16,319 nt of DNA from Cyrtobacter comes (GCF_034470605.1 NZ_JARGYT010000025.1:1-16319), one strand, 5' to 3'. Positions 1-8,533 are shown, numbered from the stretch's first letter. Notes: generated from the sequence alone by a model not told the origin. Translations and numbers: made by a program.

Positions 1-117
1 TTCGCTAAACTCAAAGAAAATCGACGCTTAGCATTACGATTTGAGAAATCCGATCTCTCTTTCCTTGCCTTTATAGCTTTAGCATCTATTAAATACAACC
101 TTTGTTAACAGTGCCTA
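1..117 (+). mobile_element. 3' end of an IS element (probable IS5-family transposase C-terminus and terminal repeat)
   Basis: The plus strand reads an open frame from base 1 to a TAA at about 106-108. Its last residues (NRRLALRFEKSDLSFLAFIA and a short tail) resemble the C-terminus of IS5-type DDE transposases, which commonly end in an aromatic/Leu-rich FL-F-LA stretch. The stop is followed directly by an end sequence, AACAGTGCC, that is repeated at the other edge of the window. Bases 3-117 are an exact reverse complement of 16205-16319. The rest of the element lies outside the window, so the catalytic domain is not seen. The IS5 assignment comes from the C-terminal style and is moderate. Confidence 0.7.
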
Positions 118-270
118 GGCAATGTTATCTATTTTTATATCATAAAATTACTTATTTTCTCCCATTGAGCGCTCTTCGTATAACGCTTTTGTATGAGTTA
201 TTGGCAAGAAAAAGCGAGAAATTGTTATTTGCGTGTAGTATATAGTAAGATAAGTGATATTCAAAGGAAA

Positions 271-1080
271 ATGCCAGCATGATACAGATTTTCGTAAGGA
301 AGTTATAACATATGTAAATAGAGGTATAGCTAAGTCAGTATAAAACGTCATATAAAATAGGAGTTAAGAAGCTAGAGTGATTATTTAATATACTATCTTA
401 GCTATAACAGCTGCAATAGCGCCTCAATAAAATTTGAAATAGCATCAAATACAGTAAGAAATTGGCAAGATAGGTATAAGTCTGAGGGAAATAGCCAAAA
501 AGGTGTGGGGAAAAAGGGACGAATAACAAGTGAAGATGTTGCGTGAATTCTAAGTTCTTAGAAATGGGAACGCATTTTAACATGATCTCTGTATGGGCAT
601 ATTATTGGTTAAAAAAGTACAGCTATAAAAAAATACATACCTTGAAGCAGAAAAGCGAGATAAATACAAGGCGATCATAAAAAGATATAATTGCTTTATA
701 TATTGAGAGTGGCATTTGCAAATATATGGGCTAAAAGCGAGAAACTGGAAAAAGAGTGGAAAATATTATGCTAATATTATTGCCGGTTTAGTGAATAATG
801 AGCAGATAGCACCAATTTAATTGTTCTTGCAATACTCAAGTTTTTGAGATTTGGGAAATTCTTAATTAATGAGCTTAAATCTGGTCAGGTAGTTATTATG
901 GATAATGCTTCCTTCCATAAATCTCGGAAAAGATCTTATTGAATCTATTGGTTTTTTACCTCCTTATTCACATGATTTGAAGCCAATAGAGAAATTCTTG
1001 GCTAAGAGGTGGATTAGAGCTCATATTAGTCATCTTGCGATGCTTTAGTTAAATTCTTCAATACGCAAATCTTAACTTGA
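271..1080 (+). pseudogene. IS630-family transposase, multiply frameshifted and interrupted
   Basis: Pieces of one IS630 transposase can be read in successive frames. The N-terminal part (DTDFRKEVITYVNRG, near 281-323) stops at a palindromic insertion at 325-406. The helix-turn-helix portion (NTVRNWQDRYKSEG) resumes after it. The first catalytic Asp region (YIESG, near 697-713) lacks the Asp expected in YIDESG, consistent with loss of one codon. A degraded NIIAGLVNN-like stretch follows. The second Asp motif, VIMDNASFHKS, is near 892-925. The final PPYSHDLKPIEKF motif with the catalytic Glu is near 958-996, and the frame ends at a TGA at 1078-1080. In-frame stops and several small indels separate these pieces, so no functional transposase can be made. 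An ATG at 271 with AAAGG just upstream is the likely original start. Confidence 0.85.
325..406. repeat. MITE-like palindromic element, copy 1 (inserted in the IS630 pseudogene)
   Basis: A 78-bp palindromic unit begins TAGCTAAG and ends CTTAGCTA, flanked on both sides by TA (325-326 and 405-406). Removing the unit and one TA rejoins the transposase codons (N-R-G then N-S-C-N-S) in frame, which fixes the insertion boundaries. The reverse complement of this unit occurs at 15074-15161 and a diverged relative at 13870-13982. It has no coding capacity. TA duplication is typical of IS630/Tc1-mariner-type mobilisation. Confidence 0.8.
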
Positions 1081-1191
1081 TTTACTATACATGCTACTCT
1101 TACCTCTGACAAAAGGCCAAAATTAATCCCAGCGTACACAAAATCGTGTATTTGACATTACACCTTATTTAGCCACCCCTATTGCACTCCT

Positions 1192-1213
1192 CTAAAAAAA
1201 CTATCTCACATAG
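1192..1213 (-). terminator. Weak candidate intrinsic terminator of the IHF-like gene
   Basis: On the minus strand, 18 nt after the stop codon, a 4-bp stem (CTAT/ATAG with a 5-nt loop, 1201-1213) is followed by seven consecutive T residues (1194-1200). The stem is very short, so this is only suggestive. Confidence 0.3.
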
Positions 1214-1230
1214 CTTGCAATCCCTACTTT

Positions 1231-1593
1231 CTAACCATCAATATTATCTATATTGCTATTTATCCTCTTCTTTAAAGTTGGTGCAGGTGTAAATTTTATA
1301 ACTTTTCTTGCTGGTATATCAGCCTCTACCATAGTTTTTGGATTTCTTCCAATTCTAGCATTCTTATACCTTAAAGAGAACGAGCCAAACATCCTTAATC
1401 TGATTTTTTTATCCAGAATAATCTGCTCAGAAAGAAAAGAAAGTATCTGTTCTACTAAATTAGATGATTGAGCTGCGCTAAAGCCTGTAGCCCTCTTGAT
1501 ACATTTTATCAAATGCTCTCTGGTTACGGTATTTTTTTTATTTTTAGCGGTGTACAAACTTTGCTCAAAACCACTATTCTGCATAAGCGCCAT
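1231..1593 (-). CDS. ihfA: Integration host factor/HU-family DNA-binding protein, IHF-alpha-like
   Basis: This 120-residue protein of the DNABII family is a small dimeric DNA-bending nucleoid protein. The N-terminal helices (about residues 23-62, starting VTREHLIKCIKRATG) are followed by the family signature at about 69-87 (FGSFSLRYKNARIGRNPKT), which includes the Gly-Arg-Asn-Pro-Lys-Thr arm tip with the DNA-intercalating Pro at about 85. The C-terminal part (RKVIKFTPAPTLKKRIN) closes the arm and last helix. The VTR start of the fold and the RNPKT arm favour IHF-alpha over HU, but beta-subunit or HU-like roles cannot be excluded. About 22 residues precede the conserved fold, more than usual. 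The ATG at 1593 fits the promoter found 33 bp upstream; Met4 is an alternative start. The gene appears to be transcribed alone. Confidence 0.85.
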   Translation of the reverse strand: MALMQNSGFEQSLYTAKNKKNTVTREHLIKCIKRATGFSAAQSSNLVEQILSFLSEQIILDKKIRLRMFGSFSLRYKNARIGRNPKTMVEADIPARKVIKFTPAPTLKKRINSNIDNIDG

Positions 1594-1625
1594 ACTAAGA
1601 TACTAAACAATAATGACAACGCGGC

Positions 1626-1654
1626 ATTATAATTGCACAAAAATAAGAAAGCAA
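1626..1654 (-). promoter_or_regulatory. Sigma70-type promoter of the IHF-like gene
   Basis: Read on the minus strand, a -35 hexamer TTGCTT (1649-1654) and a perfect -10 TATAAT (1626-1631) are separated by exactly 17 bp. The predicted transcription start near 1618-1620 leaves a leader of about 25 nt before the ATG at 1593. I see no strong Shine-Dalgarno in it. The 275-bp spacer 1594-1868 otherwise holds nothing I recognise. Confidence 0.7.
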
Positions 1655-1868
1655 CATATTATGCTGAATTTTTAGCAAACACACCAGTAACGTGTAAATA
1701 TACCAGCTTAGATTGAATTTTCAATAGAAATCTATGGAAAATTCTATTTTTATCAACAAAATACATTTAATGGTTTAAGACTAAGAAATCTTATGTTACA
1801 TCTTTGAAGGCTCGTTAAGCTCTTTTGCGCATGAATAAATGCTCAACATTATAAATTATAAGAAATTT

Positions 1869-4800
1869 TTACATAATTCTTTTAAAAAACTGAAAACAGG
1901 CCTTTTCTAAAAGACTATTTTGCCCAAGCCTTCTGTTCAAAAACTCAAAATCTACATATCGTGCATTTTGATCCTGTGCCAAACAACTATAAAAATAACC
2001 TTCCTCACCAGTTATATTATTTTTGTATTTCTGTACGCATCTTGAACATATGCCCTTCATCATACACTGCATAGGAGAATTGATTGATACAATAACATCA
2101 CACTCTTTTTTAAAGGAACTGCTCAACTGATTATATCTTGCAAAAGTTACCGCTTGCATCATCGCATCTGAGCCTATCGAGATAATTCGATCAACTTCTT
2201 GCAAAGGTATCGGGACATCTTTAACACTATTGTATTTTTTTATTGCCTCTACAATATTCATTTTGAAAAAAAGATCCTGCTTTCTTCTTATCTCCAAAAC
2301 ATCATCATCGCAGCACCATACTACAATATCTGAAGAATCTTCTATCTTATCTCTTTTAAAAAGAAAATCTTTTGCTTTATATCCTGCAAAATAGAGCACC
2401 ATACAACCATTTTGTCGCAATGCTTTACCTATAGAGAATAACACCGCATTACCAAGACCACCTCCAACTAACATTACAGTTTTATTGCTTAAGATTTCTG
2501 TTGGCTCTCCAGTTGGCCCCATTAAAGATATAGCATCTCCATTTTTTAGAGATCTACACATGCTACTAGAAGCACCTGTTTCAAGTACTATTAATGAGAT
2601 CAAATCACCTGAAATTTCTGCACCAGTAAGTGCTAACCCCTCCATAAAAAATTCTTTTTTATTTTTTTTATAGGCTTCAAATTTATAGAATTGCCCTGGT
2701 TTAAAATTTTTAGCAGCAAGCTTTGAGCGAACTATGATCTCAATTGTGTTTTTTGCTATTAAAGAAACGCGAATAATTTTTGATAGCAAGGCATCATCAA
2801 CATCACTAAAACTGTGTTGTGCTATATATTCGCTCTCTTTGATATCATTTATTACATATTTATGTCCATATTTCGCGCTTGCAATCGCTCTTACAACACT
2901 ACCTGAATAATCTGCATGCATATCACCAAAATAACTCACACCGTGTTTTGCAAGCACGCCGCTTTTTTTCTTAATAAATTTTCCATCAAGTTCTAAATCA
3001 AGCTCTTTTGCTATCAATGAATTTGGATTTGTTCCCGCTGCAATTAAGATAGTTTTAGCCTTTATAACACCATCTTTATGCCTCAGGCCTGTACATCTAC
3101 CACTTTCATCCAATTCTATTTCAATAGGTTCAATATTTTCCAAAAAACCTATACCTTCCTTGAGCCCATCCTCTAATTCTTCGTAATTAGTTCTATATGA
3201 TGGTGATTTTTCAAAATGGCTTCTATATACTACAAACGCCCCTCCGAAAGATTTTAGCATTGAGATTTTTTCTCTTTTATTTTTTGTACCTCGTAATAAT
3301 TTTGCATGTTTTATAAATCTTTCTGCACGCTTTGCATCATCCTCTGATAATGAATCCAAAAACTGATCACCTAGAAGCTCCGATTTAGATAAAAACTCTT
3401 CAACCTGTACGGCATAGTAAAAAAATGCCTCTACAGCAGTATCTATAGCTGTAAGCCCAGCACCTATCACAATAAGCGGAAGTTCAATTTGCAAATTTGT
3501 GTTTGAGTTCTTTCTCAGCGCATCATCAAGATGAAGTTGCATCAGAAAATCTGATGCACAATGTACGCCTTTTGCAAAAATATTTCTGATTTTTGGTATA
3601 TTAGGAGACCCAGCACCAAGACAAAGCGAAACGTGTGAGAAATTCATAGTTTTTAAATCATCATTTTTTATATTACCTCCAAGCTGAACTCCTCCATACA
3701 TCCTAAAATTAAACCTCCTTTCAAGTAACAGCCTGATAATCCTAAGATAATTCTTATCCCACCGTTGCGTTATTCCATATTCTGCAACACCACCAAATCC
3801 TTGCGCCCCCTCACCATAAACTTCACTAATATTATATATTGGCTTGAATATGTGCCTTTTTCCAAATTCATCAATGCCTGATATATCACTAGGCATTTGT
3901 TCAATTTTCAGCCCATCTATAGCAACTACATTAACCCCTGAGTTAAGTAAATAATGTGAAAGTGTAAAGCCAGCAGGACCAAGACCTGCGACTAATACTC
4001 TTTTACCAATATTAACATACGGCATATAATCATTGTTCTTCAGTGGGTTCCACCTCGTAAGTAGGCTGTATATCTCAAAGCCCCATGGCAAATTTAATAC
4101 ATCATTCAGTATTTGTGATTCTACCATAGGTATATCAACAGCTTCCTGCTTTTGATATATACATGCTCTTGAGCATTCATTACATATCCTATGACCAGTT
4201 GCAGCTACCATAGGGTTATCAATTGTAACAATTATCAGCGGGGCTATGATAAACCCTTGAGATTTTACAAAATTCATCTCAGATATTTTTTCATCAAGCG
4301 GGCATCCGCTTAACTCGATATCAAGTGGATTTTTTATATATGTAATATTGTTCCTTAGTCCATTTGAACACGAATCTTTACCCCTCTTGTGACAATAAAG
4401 ACAGTATTTTAAATTCCAAAGCGAAGTAACTTCATTTTTATTCTTATCATAGTGATCATATGTAATAAGATTCTCATCTTTTTTTATCTTTATTAATTTA
4501 TCATAATCTTTTTTGGCAGGAACTTTAAATAAGGTCCAGTTCGATTGTGGCGCATCTTTATTGCCCATAATCCAACATGAATATATTTTTGCATGATATA
4601 GGCCCTCCTCATTACCATCTTTCATAAAATTATTAATTTGTGTGGCCAGTTCAATTTCGCATTGAAGGCCAAGGCCTATGCTCAGTAAATATTGTTTTGC
4701 TTTATCTATATTGGAGCATATTTCCTGTTCAGATAGCATATCTGACCTGACTACTTTTTTTTGGATAAAATTTCTATTACAGGAAATTACAGGTTCTATT

Positions 4801-5060
4801 TTTTCATAATATCCAGCCCTACCTTTAACTTCAAATTCTATCCCAAAGAAAGATGCAATAAAGTTTTCTGCAAAGTATGCAACATCTATAGTAAGCTCTG
4901 GATTGTATGAATCGGTATTCCTATACTCAATTAGTTTTTTATATAAAGATACTTCGCTTAAAGATAGCTCATTTAGAAATATATGATCCAATTTTTTTAT
5001 TCCAGCTTCAGTATATAAATCGCTGAACTGCATACCATGCTTTAGTAATAGATTTTTCAT
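1869..5060 (-). CDS. Fused iron-sulfur flavoprotein: GltD-like FAD/NAD(P) oxidoreductase joined to a PyrK-like electron-transfer module
   Basis: This 1063-residue soluble protein is probably an NAD(P)H-dependent electron-transfer enzyme. Residues 1-215 are a poorly recognisable N-terminal region. Cysteines at 220, 223, 231 and 253, then 293, 296 and 300 (CNECSRAC), form a ferredoxin-like Fe-S region as in GltD and dihydropyrimidine dehydrogenase. A first dinucleotide fold has GLGPAG at 359-364 and a second has GAGLTA at 533-538. From about 760 the sequence becomes a ferredoxin-reductase/PyrK-like module: FKPGQF near 786, the nucleotide-binding GGGLGNA near 866-872, and a 2Fe-2S-type cysteine set at 999, 1005, 1008 and 1026. 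The order matches NfnB followed by NfnA in one chain. Similar long proteins annotated as pyridine nucleotide-disulfide oxidoreductases are, from memory, common in alphaproteobacteria including Rickettsiales. The physiological substrate is not known to me. The gene diverges from asd across 65 bp. Confidence 0.8.
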   Translation of the reverse strand: MKNLLLKHGMQFSDLYTEAGIKKLDHIFLNELSLSEVSLYKKLIEYRNTDSYNPELTIDVAYFAENFIASFFGIEFEVKGRAGYYEKIEPVISCNRNFIQKKVVRSDMLSEQEICSNIDKAKQYLLSIGLGLQCEIELATQINNFMKDGNEEGLYHAKIYSCWIMGNKDAPQSNWTLFKVPAKKDYDKLIKIKKDENLITYDHYDKNKNEVTSLWNLKYCLYCHKRGKDSCSNGLRNNITYIKNPLDIELSGCPLDEKISEMNFVKSQGFIIAPLIIVTIDNPMVAATGHRICNECSRACIYQKQEAVDIPMVESQILNDVLNLPWGFEIYSLLTRWNPLKNNDYMPYVNIGKRVLVAGLGPAGFTLSHYLLNSGVNVVAIDGLKIEQMPSDISGIDEFGKRHIFKPIYNISEVYGEGAQGFGGVAEYGITQRWDKNYLRIIRLLLERRFNFRMYGGVQLGGNIKNDDLKTMNFSHVSLCLGAGSPNIPKIRNIFAKGVHCASDFLMQLHLDDALRKNSNTNLQIELPLIVIGAGLTAIDTAVEAFFYYAVQVEEFLSKSELLGDQFLDSLSEDDAKRAERFIKHAKLLRGTKNKREKISMLKSFGGAFVVYRSHFEKSPSYRTNYEELEDGLKEGIGFLENIEPIEIELDESGRCTGLRHKDGVIKAKTILIAAGTNPNSLIAKELDLELDGKFIKKKSGVLAKHGVSYFGDMHADYSGSVVRAIASAKYGHKYVINDIKESEYIAQHSFSDVDDALLSKIIRVSLIAKNTIEIIVRSKLAAKNFKPGQFYKFEAYKKNKKEFFMEGLALTGAEISGDLISLIVLETGASSSMCRSLKNGDAISLMGPTGEPTEILSNKTVMLVGGGLGNAVLFSIGKALRQNGCMVLYFAGYKAKDFLFKRDKIEDSSDIVVWCCDDDVLEIRRKQDLFFKMNIVEAIKKYNSVKDVPIPLQEVDRIISIGSDAMMQAVTFARYNQLSSSFKKECDVIVSINSPMQCMMKGICSRCVQKYKNNITGEEGYFYSCLAQDQNARYVDFEFLNRRLGQNSLLEKACFQFFKRIM

Positions 5061-5067
5061 TCAAAAC

Positions 5068-5095
5068 TTGCCAATACACCGAAAAGTAATATTAT
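5068..5095 (+). promoter_or_regulatory. Candidate promoter of the asd - pentapeptide - pheS run
   Basis: In the 65-bp divergent spacer, TTGCCA (5068-5073) and TATTAT (5090-5095) are separated by 16 bp. The predicted start near 5102 leaves a leader of about 24 nt before asd. The same short spacer must also hold the promoter of the minus-strand flavoprotein gene, so the two promoters probably overlap or abut. I could not assign the minus-strand one convincingly. Confidence 0.5.
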
Positions 5096-5125
5096 CACAT
5101 CCAAGCAGATTTAATAATAGCTTTT

Positions 5126-6124
5126 ATGTCTTATAAAGTGGCGGTAGTTGGTGCAACAGGTAGCGTTGGTTTGAATATGCTACAAATTATGCATGAAAGG
5201 AGCTTTCCAATCTTAGAAGTCATCCCGTTATCATCAGAAAATTCTAGGGGGCGCGAGGTATCATTTGGGGATATTGATTTAAAAGTTATTGCATTAGATG
5301 ATTATGATTTTTCAGATACCCATATAGCGCTATTTTCTGCGGGCTCGAAGGTTTCTGATCAATATGGAAGAATGGCAGCTGAAGCTGGATGCATCGTTAT
5401 AGATAATTCCTCTTTTTTTAGACATGATGACCAAATACCATTGGTGGTACCAGAAATAAATGGTAATAGGGTTTCGGACTATACAAAAAAAAATGTAATA
5501 GCAAATCCAAATTGTACCACTATACAAATAGTTATGGCATTAAAGCCATTATTGAGTTTAGCAAATATAAAAAAAGTTATTGTAACTACATTTCAGTCTG
5601 TTTCTGGCGCAGGAAAAGAAGGAGTGAGGGAGTTAGATAAGCAGATGCGAGGTATGCTATTCAATAAAGAACCGGAAAATACAATCTTCCCACGGCAAAT
5701 AGCTCATAACGCGATACCATGTATAGGTAGTATCAATAAGAATGGCTTTAGTATAGAGGAAGAAAAGATAATGAGTGAGGTAAATAAAATACTTGAAACA
5801 CAAATATACATTGAGGCTACATGTGTAAGAGTGCCGATATTTGTTGGTCATTGCGCAAGTGTTTATGTAGAATTTGAGGAAGAGGTGGATCTTGGAGAGG
5901 CTCTTGAGGTATTAAACGAGTTTCCTGGTATTATGCTATCTGAGAATGTTTTGGAATATGTAACACCAATAGATTGCCAGGGAGAAGATGCAGTGTTTGT
6001 ATCAAGAATTAGGCAACATTCTAAAAATACTTTAAATATGTGGGTTGTATCTGATAACCTAAGAAAGGGTGCGGCGCTTAATGCTGTACAAATTGCAGAA
6101 GAATTGGTTGAACATCATATATGA
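5126..6124 (+). CDS. asd: Aspartate-semialdehyde dehydrogenase
   Basis: This cytosolic enzyme reduces beta-aspartyl phosphate to aspartate semialdehyde with NADPH, at the branch leading to diaminopimelate/lysine and to threonine/methionine. The 332-residue length is normal. The NADP-binding glycine motif GATGSVG is at 9-15. The catalytic cysteine is Cys130 in NPNCTT, the SGAGKEG loop is at about 160-166, and the conserved RVP...GH segment at 235-242 carries the likely catalytic His242. All key residues are present, so the enzyme looks functional. In a reduced Rickettsiales-like genome the likely purpose is diaminopimelate for peptidoglycan, which fits mltG in the same window. Its TGA overlaps the ATG of the next gene by 4 bp (ATGA), implying co-transcription and translational coupling. 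Confidence 0.95.
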   Translation: MSYKVAVVGATGSVGLNMLQIMHERSFPILEVIPLSSENSRGREVSFGDIDLKVIALDDYDFSDTHIALFSAGSKVSDQYGRMAAEAGCIVIDNSSFFRHDDQIPLVVPEINGNRVSDYTKKNVIANPNCTTIQIVMALKPLLSLANIKKVIVTTFQSVSGAGKEGVRELDKQMRGMLFNKEPENTIFPRQIAHNAIPCIGSINKNGFSIEEEKIMSEVNKILETQIYIEATCVRVPIFVGHCASVYVEFEEEVDLGEALEVLNEFPGIMLSENVLEYVTPIDCQGEDAVFVSRIRQHSKNTLNMWVVSDNLRKGAALNAVQIAEELVEHHI

Positions 6125-7341
6125 TACAAATATTGGCTATATTTACGCTTTTTATTTGGCAGAGTTGCTTTGCAGATAATGCGCAAGAGCTCTTAAAGGG
6201 TATAGAGCGGATTACATTAGATGCGCAAAATGTAGTAATAAAAAAACCAAAAAGTCTTTCAAAAAGCTCCTTATCACGTAAAAATATTGTTGATTATATA
6301 GAAAGTCAGAGAAGTAAAAATGCTACTTTAAATCTATCAGATGATCTTGGTGATAATTTATCCAATCTTGACTTATCTGAGGTTGATTTTTCTGGCGCTA
6401 ATCTCCTTAGAGTAGATTTCTCAAATTCCGATTTAACTAAGGCAAAATTTGAAAATTCTTATTTGGAAGACTCAAATTTTACAAAAAGTAATTTAACAAA
6501 TGCAACCTTTAAGAAGGCTGATGTTTCTGGGTCTATTTTTGAAGATGCCATTATAGATGGAACATCATTTCAGGAAGTATTTGGAAAATCGTCTACTTTT
6601 GTAAATGTCTCTATATCAAATACATCTTTTAAGGATTCGGAGTTTAGCTTTTCTGACTTCTCAACAAGCAAGATAAATTTAACAGATTTCTCACAAGCTA
6701 AGCTTGTAGGGTGTAAATTTTTAAGCTCTAAGCTAAATGAAGTTGATTTTACAAAATCAAATATTAGCTCTTCTAAATTTCAATTTGCTAGCTTGCATAA
6801 TGTTTCTTTAATTAGCGCTAATATTGATAATTCTGAATTTGTTAACGCCAGCATATCTGATTCTAAATTAATGGGAGCAAGCTTAAAAAATTGTAATATG
6901 GAGAGTATAAAAATTACAAATTCTTATGCAGAATCAGCAAATCTCTCGAATTCTAATATGATTAAATCACGTATTACGAATGTAAATTTTGATGATGCAT
7001 ATATGCCAAATAGTAATTTTAGAGATTCTCAAATTGTAATTTTAACATCTTCTAATGCAAATTTCCGCAATGCTAACTTTACTAGCTCAATAATCAGATC
7101 TTCCATTTTTAAAACTATCAATATGAAAGACTCTTTGTTAAAAGGGGCTAAATTTATATATTCATATCTTGAAGACGTGGATCTTTCAAATTCAGATCTT
7201 ACTGATGTAGAGATTACAGATAGTAATTTGATAAATAGCAAATTTAATGGAAGTAATACTAATGGACTAAAAAATAATAACTCATCCTTTAAAAATGCAA
7301 TTGGTATGACTAAAGATGTAGATAATAAAAATAATAAATAG
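6121..7341 (+). CDS. Exported pentapeptide-repeat protein
   Basis: This 406-residue protein begins with a short hydrophobic leader (MIQILAIFTLFIWQSCFA) that looks like a Sec signal peptide, with probable cleavage after Ala18. The cysteine at 16 is not in a convincing lipobox. Residues about 19-75 are a polar linker. From about 80 to 395 the chain is an almost uninterrupted run of pentapeptide repeats of the A(D/N)LXX type, with Phe or Leu at the central position (for example LDLSEVDFSGANLLRVDFSN). This predicts a long right-handed quadrilateral beta-helix. The composition is very rich in Ser and Asn. The protein is probably periplasmic, outer-surface or secreted. Its partner or ligand is unknown, and the repeat does not itself define a function. 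It sits between asd and pheS in a single transcript, with a 4-bp overlap on one side and 12 bp on the other. Confidence 0.85.
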   Translation: MIQILAIFTLFIWQSCFADNAQELLKGIERITLDAQNVVIKKPKSLSKSSLSRKNIVDYIESQRSKNATLNLSDDLGDNLSNLDLSEVDFSGANLLRVDFSNSDLTKAKFENSYLEDSNFTKSNLTNATFKKADVSGSIFEDAIIDGTSFQEVFGKSSTFVNVSISNTSFKDSEFSFSDFSTSKINLTDFSQAKLVGCKFLSSKLNEVDFTKSNISSSKFQFASLHNVSLISANIDNSEFVNASISDSKLMGASLKNCNMESIKITNSYAESANLSNSNMIKSRITNVNFDDAYMPNSNFRDSQIVILTSSNANFRNANFTSSIIRSSIFKTINMKDSLLKGAKFIYSYLEDVDLSNSDLTDVEITDSNLINSKFNGSNTNGLKNNNSSFKNAIGMTKDVDNKNNK

Positions 7342-7353
7342 ATATAAAAAGGT

Positions 7354-8364
7354 ATGGAAAAAATAAGTTCACTGTTAATTGACCTCAAGGCTAGGCTCCA
7401 AATGGAGCTTGAAGATGTGGATTCCATTAATAAGCTTTATAATTTTAAATCCTCATTTATAGGCAAAGGTTCAGAGCTCAATTTACTAAATAATAGAATA
7501 AAAAACTTAGAATCTGAAAACAAAAATAGTCTGTTTTCAGCATTGCAAGATATAAGATCATATATATTTACCCAAATAGAGAAAAAGAAGAAAGATATAG
7601 AGGATGCACAAATAGCAAAAGAATTAATACAGCAAGCTGTAGATATCACACTGCCATCTAGAAAGGTAACTGGTGGGAATTTGCATCCATTAATGTCTGC
7701 CATCTCGCTTATAAAATCTATATTTGCCTCTATAGGTTTCAATTTTATAGAAGGTCCGGAAATAGAAGATAATTGGCACAATTTCACAGCTCTTAATATA
7801 CCTGAAGATCATCCTGCGCGTAATTTACATGATACCTTCTATATAAAAGGGGCTGATAGACTGCTCAGGACGCATACATCTTCAGTACAGATTCACCATA
7901 TGCAAAATCATAAACCACCATTGAAAGTGATATCAGTTGGTAGAGTTTATAGATCTGATTTTGATTCTACGCATACCCCTATGTTTCATCAATTAGAAGG
8001 GTTGGCTATAGGTAAAAGTATAAGCTTTGCAAACATGAAATGGTGTTTAAATCAATTTTTGAAGGCCTTTTTTGGAAGAGATATAGAGAGTAGGCTGAGA
8101 TCAAGCTACTTTCCATTTACAGAGCCATCTGTAGAGATAGACGTTCGTATTTCCGATAGTAAATGGCTTGAGATAATGGGATGTGGAATGGTTCATCCAA
8201 ATGTGCTTAAAAATGTGAATATAGATAGTACAGAATATAGTGGATTTGCATTTGGGTTTGGTATTGAGAGGCTTGCGATGATTAAGAATGGTATTCCTGA
8301 TATTAGGCACCTTTTTTCTGGTGATTCATGTTGGCAAAAGGCATATGGAAGTGTTCAGCCATAG
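7354..8364 (+). CDS. pheS: Phenylalanine-tRNA ligase alpha subunit
   Basis: This catalytic subunit of the alpha2-beta2 phenylalanyl-tRNA synthetase charges tRNA-Phe. At 336 residues it is of normal length. Residues 1-95 form the charged, helical coiled-coil arm that contacts tRNA. The class II core follows: a motif 1 region near 130-150 (EGPEIEDNWHNFTALNIP), motif 2 at 197-216 (RVYRSDFDSTHTPMFHQLEG), the phenylalanine-pocket segment FPFTEPSVEIDV near 253-264, and motif 3 at about 297-310 (GFAFGFGIERLAMI). All are intact. The beta subunit gene pheT, which usually follows directly, is absent here; the next gene, on the opposite strand, is mltG. pheT must therefore lie elsewhere if the enzyme is complete. 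There is no clear ribosome binding site (AAAAGG lies only 1 nt from the ATG). Confidence 0.95.
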   Translation: MEKISSLLIDLKARLQMELEDVDSINKLYNFKSSFIGKGSELNLLNNRIKNLESENKNSLFSALQDIRSYIFTQIEKKKKDIEDAQIAKELIQQAVDITLPSRKVTGGNLHPLMSAISLIKSIFASIGFNFIEGPEIEDNWHNFTALNIPEDHPARNLHDTFYIKGADRLLRTHTSSVQIHHMQNHKPPLKVISVGRVYRSDFDSTHTPMFHQLEGLAIGKSISFANMKWCLNQFLKAFFGRDIESRLRSSYFPFTEPSVEIDVRISDSKWLEIMGCGMVHPNVLKNVNIDSTEYSGFAFGFGIERLAMIKNGIPDIRHLFSGDSCWQKAYGSVQP

Positions 8365-8467
8365 TATCGTTTCTATATTTTTTAAGCATGTAAGTTGATT
8401 TAAGGCGTATCAATACTTTTGTTATATTGCGCATTTTAGTCTTATTGAATCGTATATAATCATCTAA

Positions 8468-8533
8468 GCTGAATTAGCATAGACTGTAATATAGGCGGTG
8501 TTATCTATCTACCTCCAAATAAAAAACAGCTAT
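8468..8533 (+). repeat. Dispersed repeat A, copy 1 (uninterrupted)
   Basis: This stretch matches two pieces upstream of sdhB. The left half (GAATTAGCAT...TAATATAGG...TTAT) corresponds to 13824-13865 and the right half (TCTACCTC-AAATAAAA-CAGCT-TATA) to 13983-14008. It is AT-rich and non-coding as far as I can tell. It lies 104 bp after the pheS stop in the 509-bp pheS-mltG spacer. Confidence 0.65.

Larger units (their letters stand above)
231..1100 (+). mobile_element. Decayed IS630-family insertion sequence
   Basis: The element is defined by a degenerate transposase (271-1080) bracketed by weak inverted ends. The sequence at 231-250 (GTAGTATATAGTAAG) resembles the reverse complement of 1081-1100 (GTAGCATGTATAGTAAA). 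The match is imperfect, so the boundaries are approximate. A palindromic element at 325-406 has inserted into it. The DNA outside the ends (118-230 and 1101-1190) contains nothing I can recognise. Confidence 0.6.

Noticed and set aside
148..351. Small minus-strand open frame beside the left IS
   Set aside because: It overlaps the antisense of the IS630 remnant and the palindromic element, and has no recognisable motif.
6121..6180. Lipoprotein signal at the start of the pentapeptide-repeat protein (Cys16)
   Set aside because: The residues before the cysteine (W-Q-S) do not fit a lipobox; a simple signal peptide cut after Ala18 fits better.
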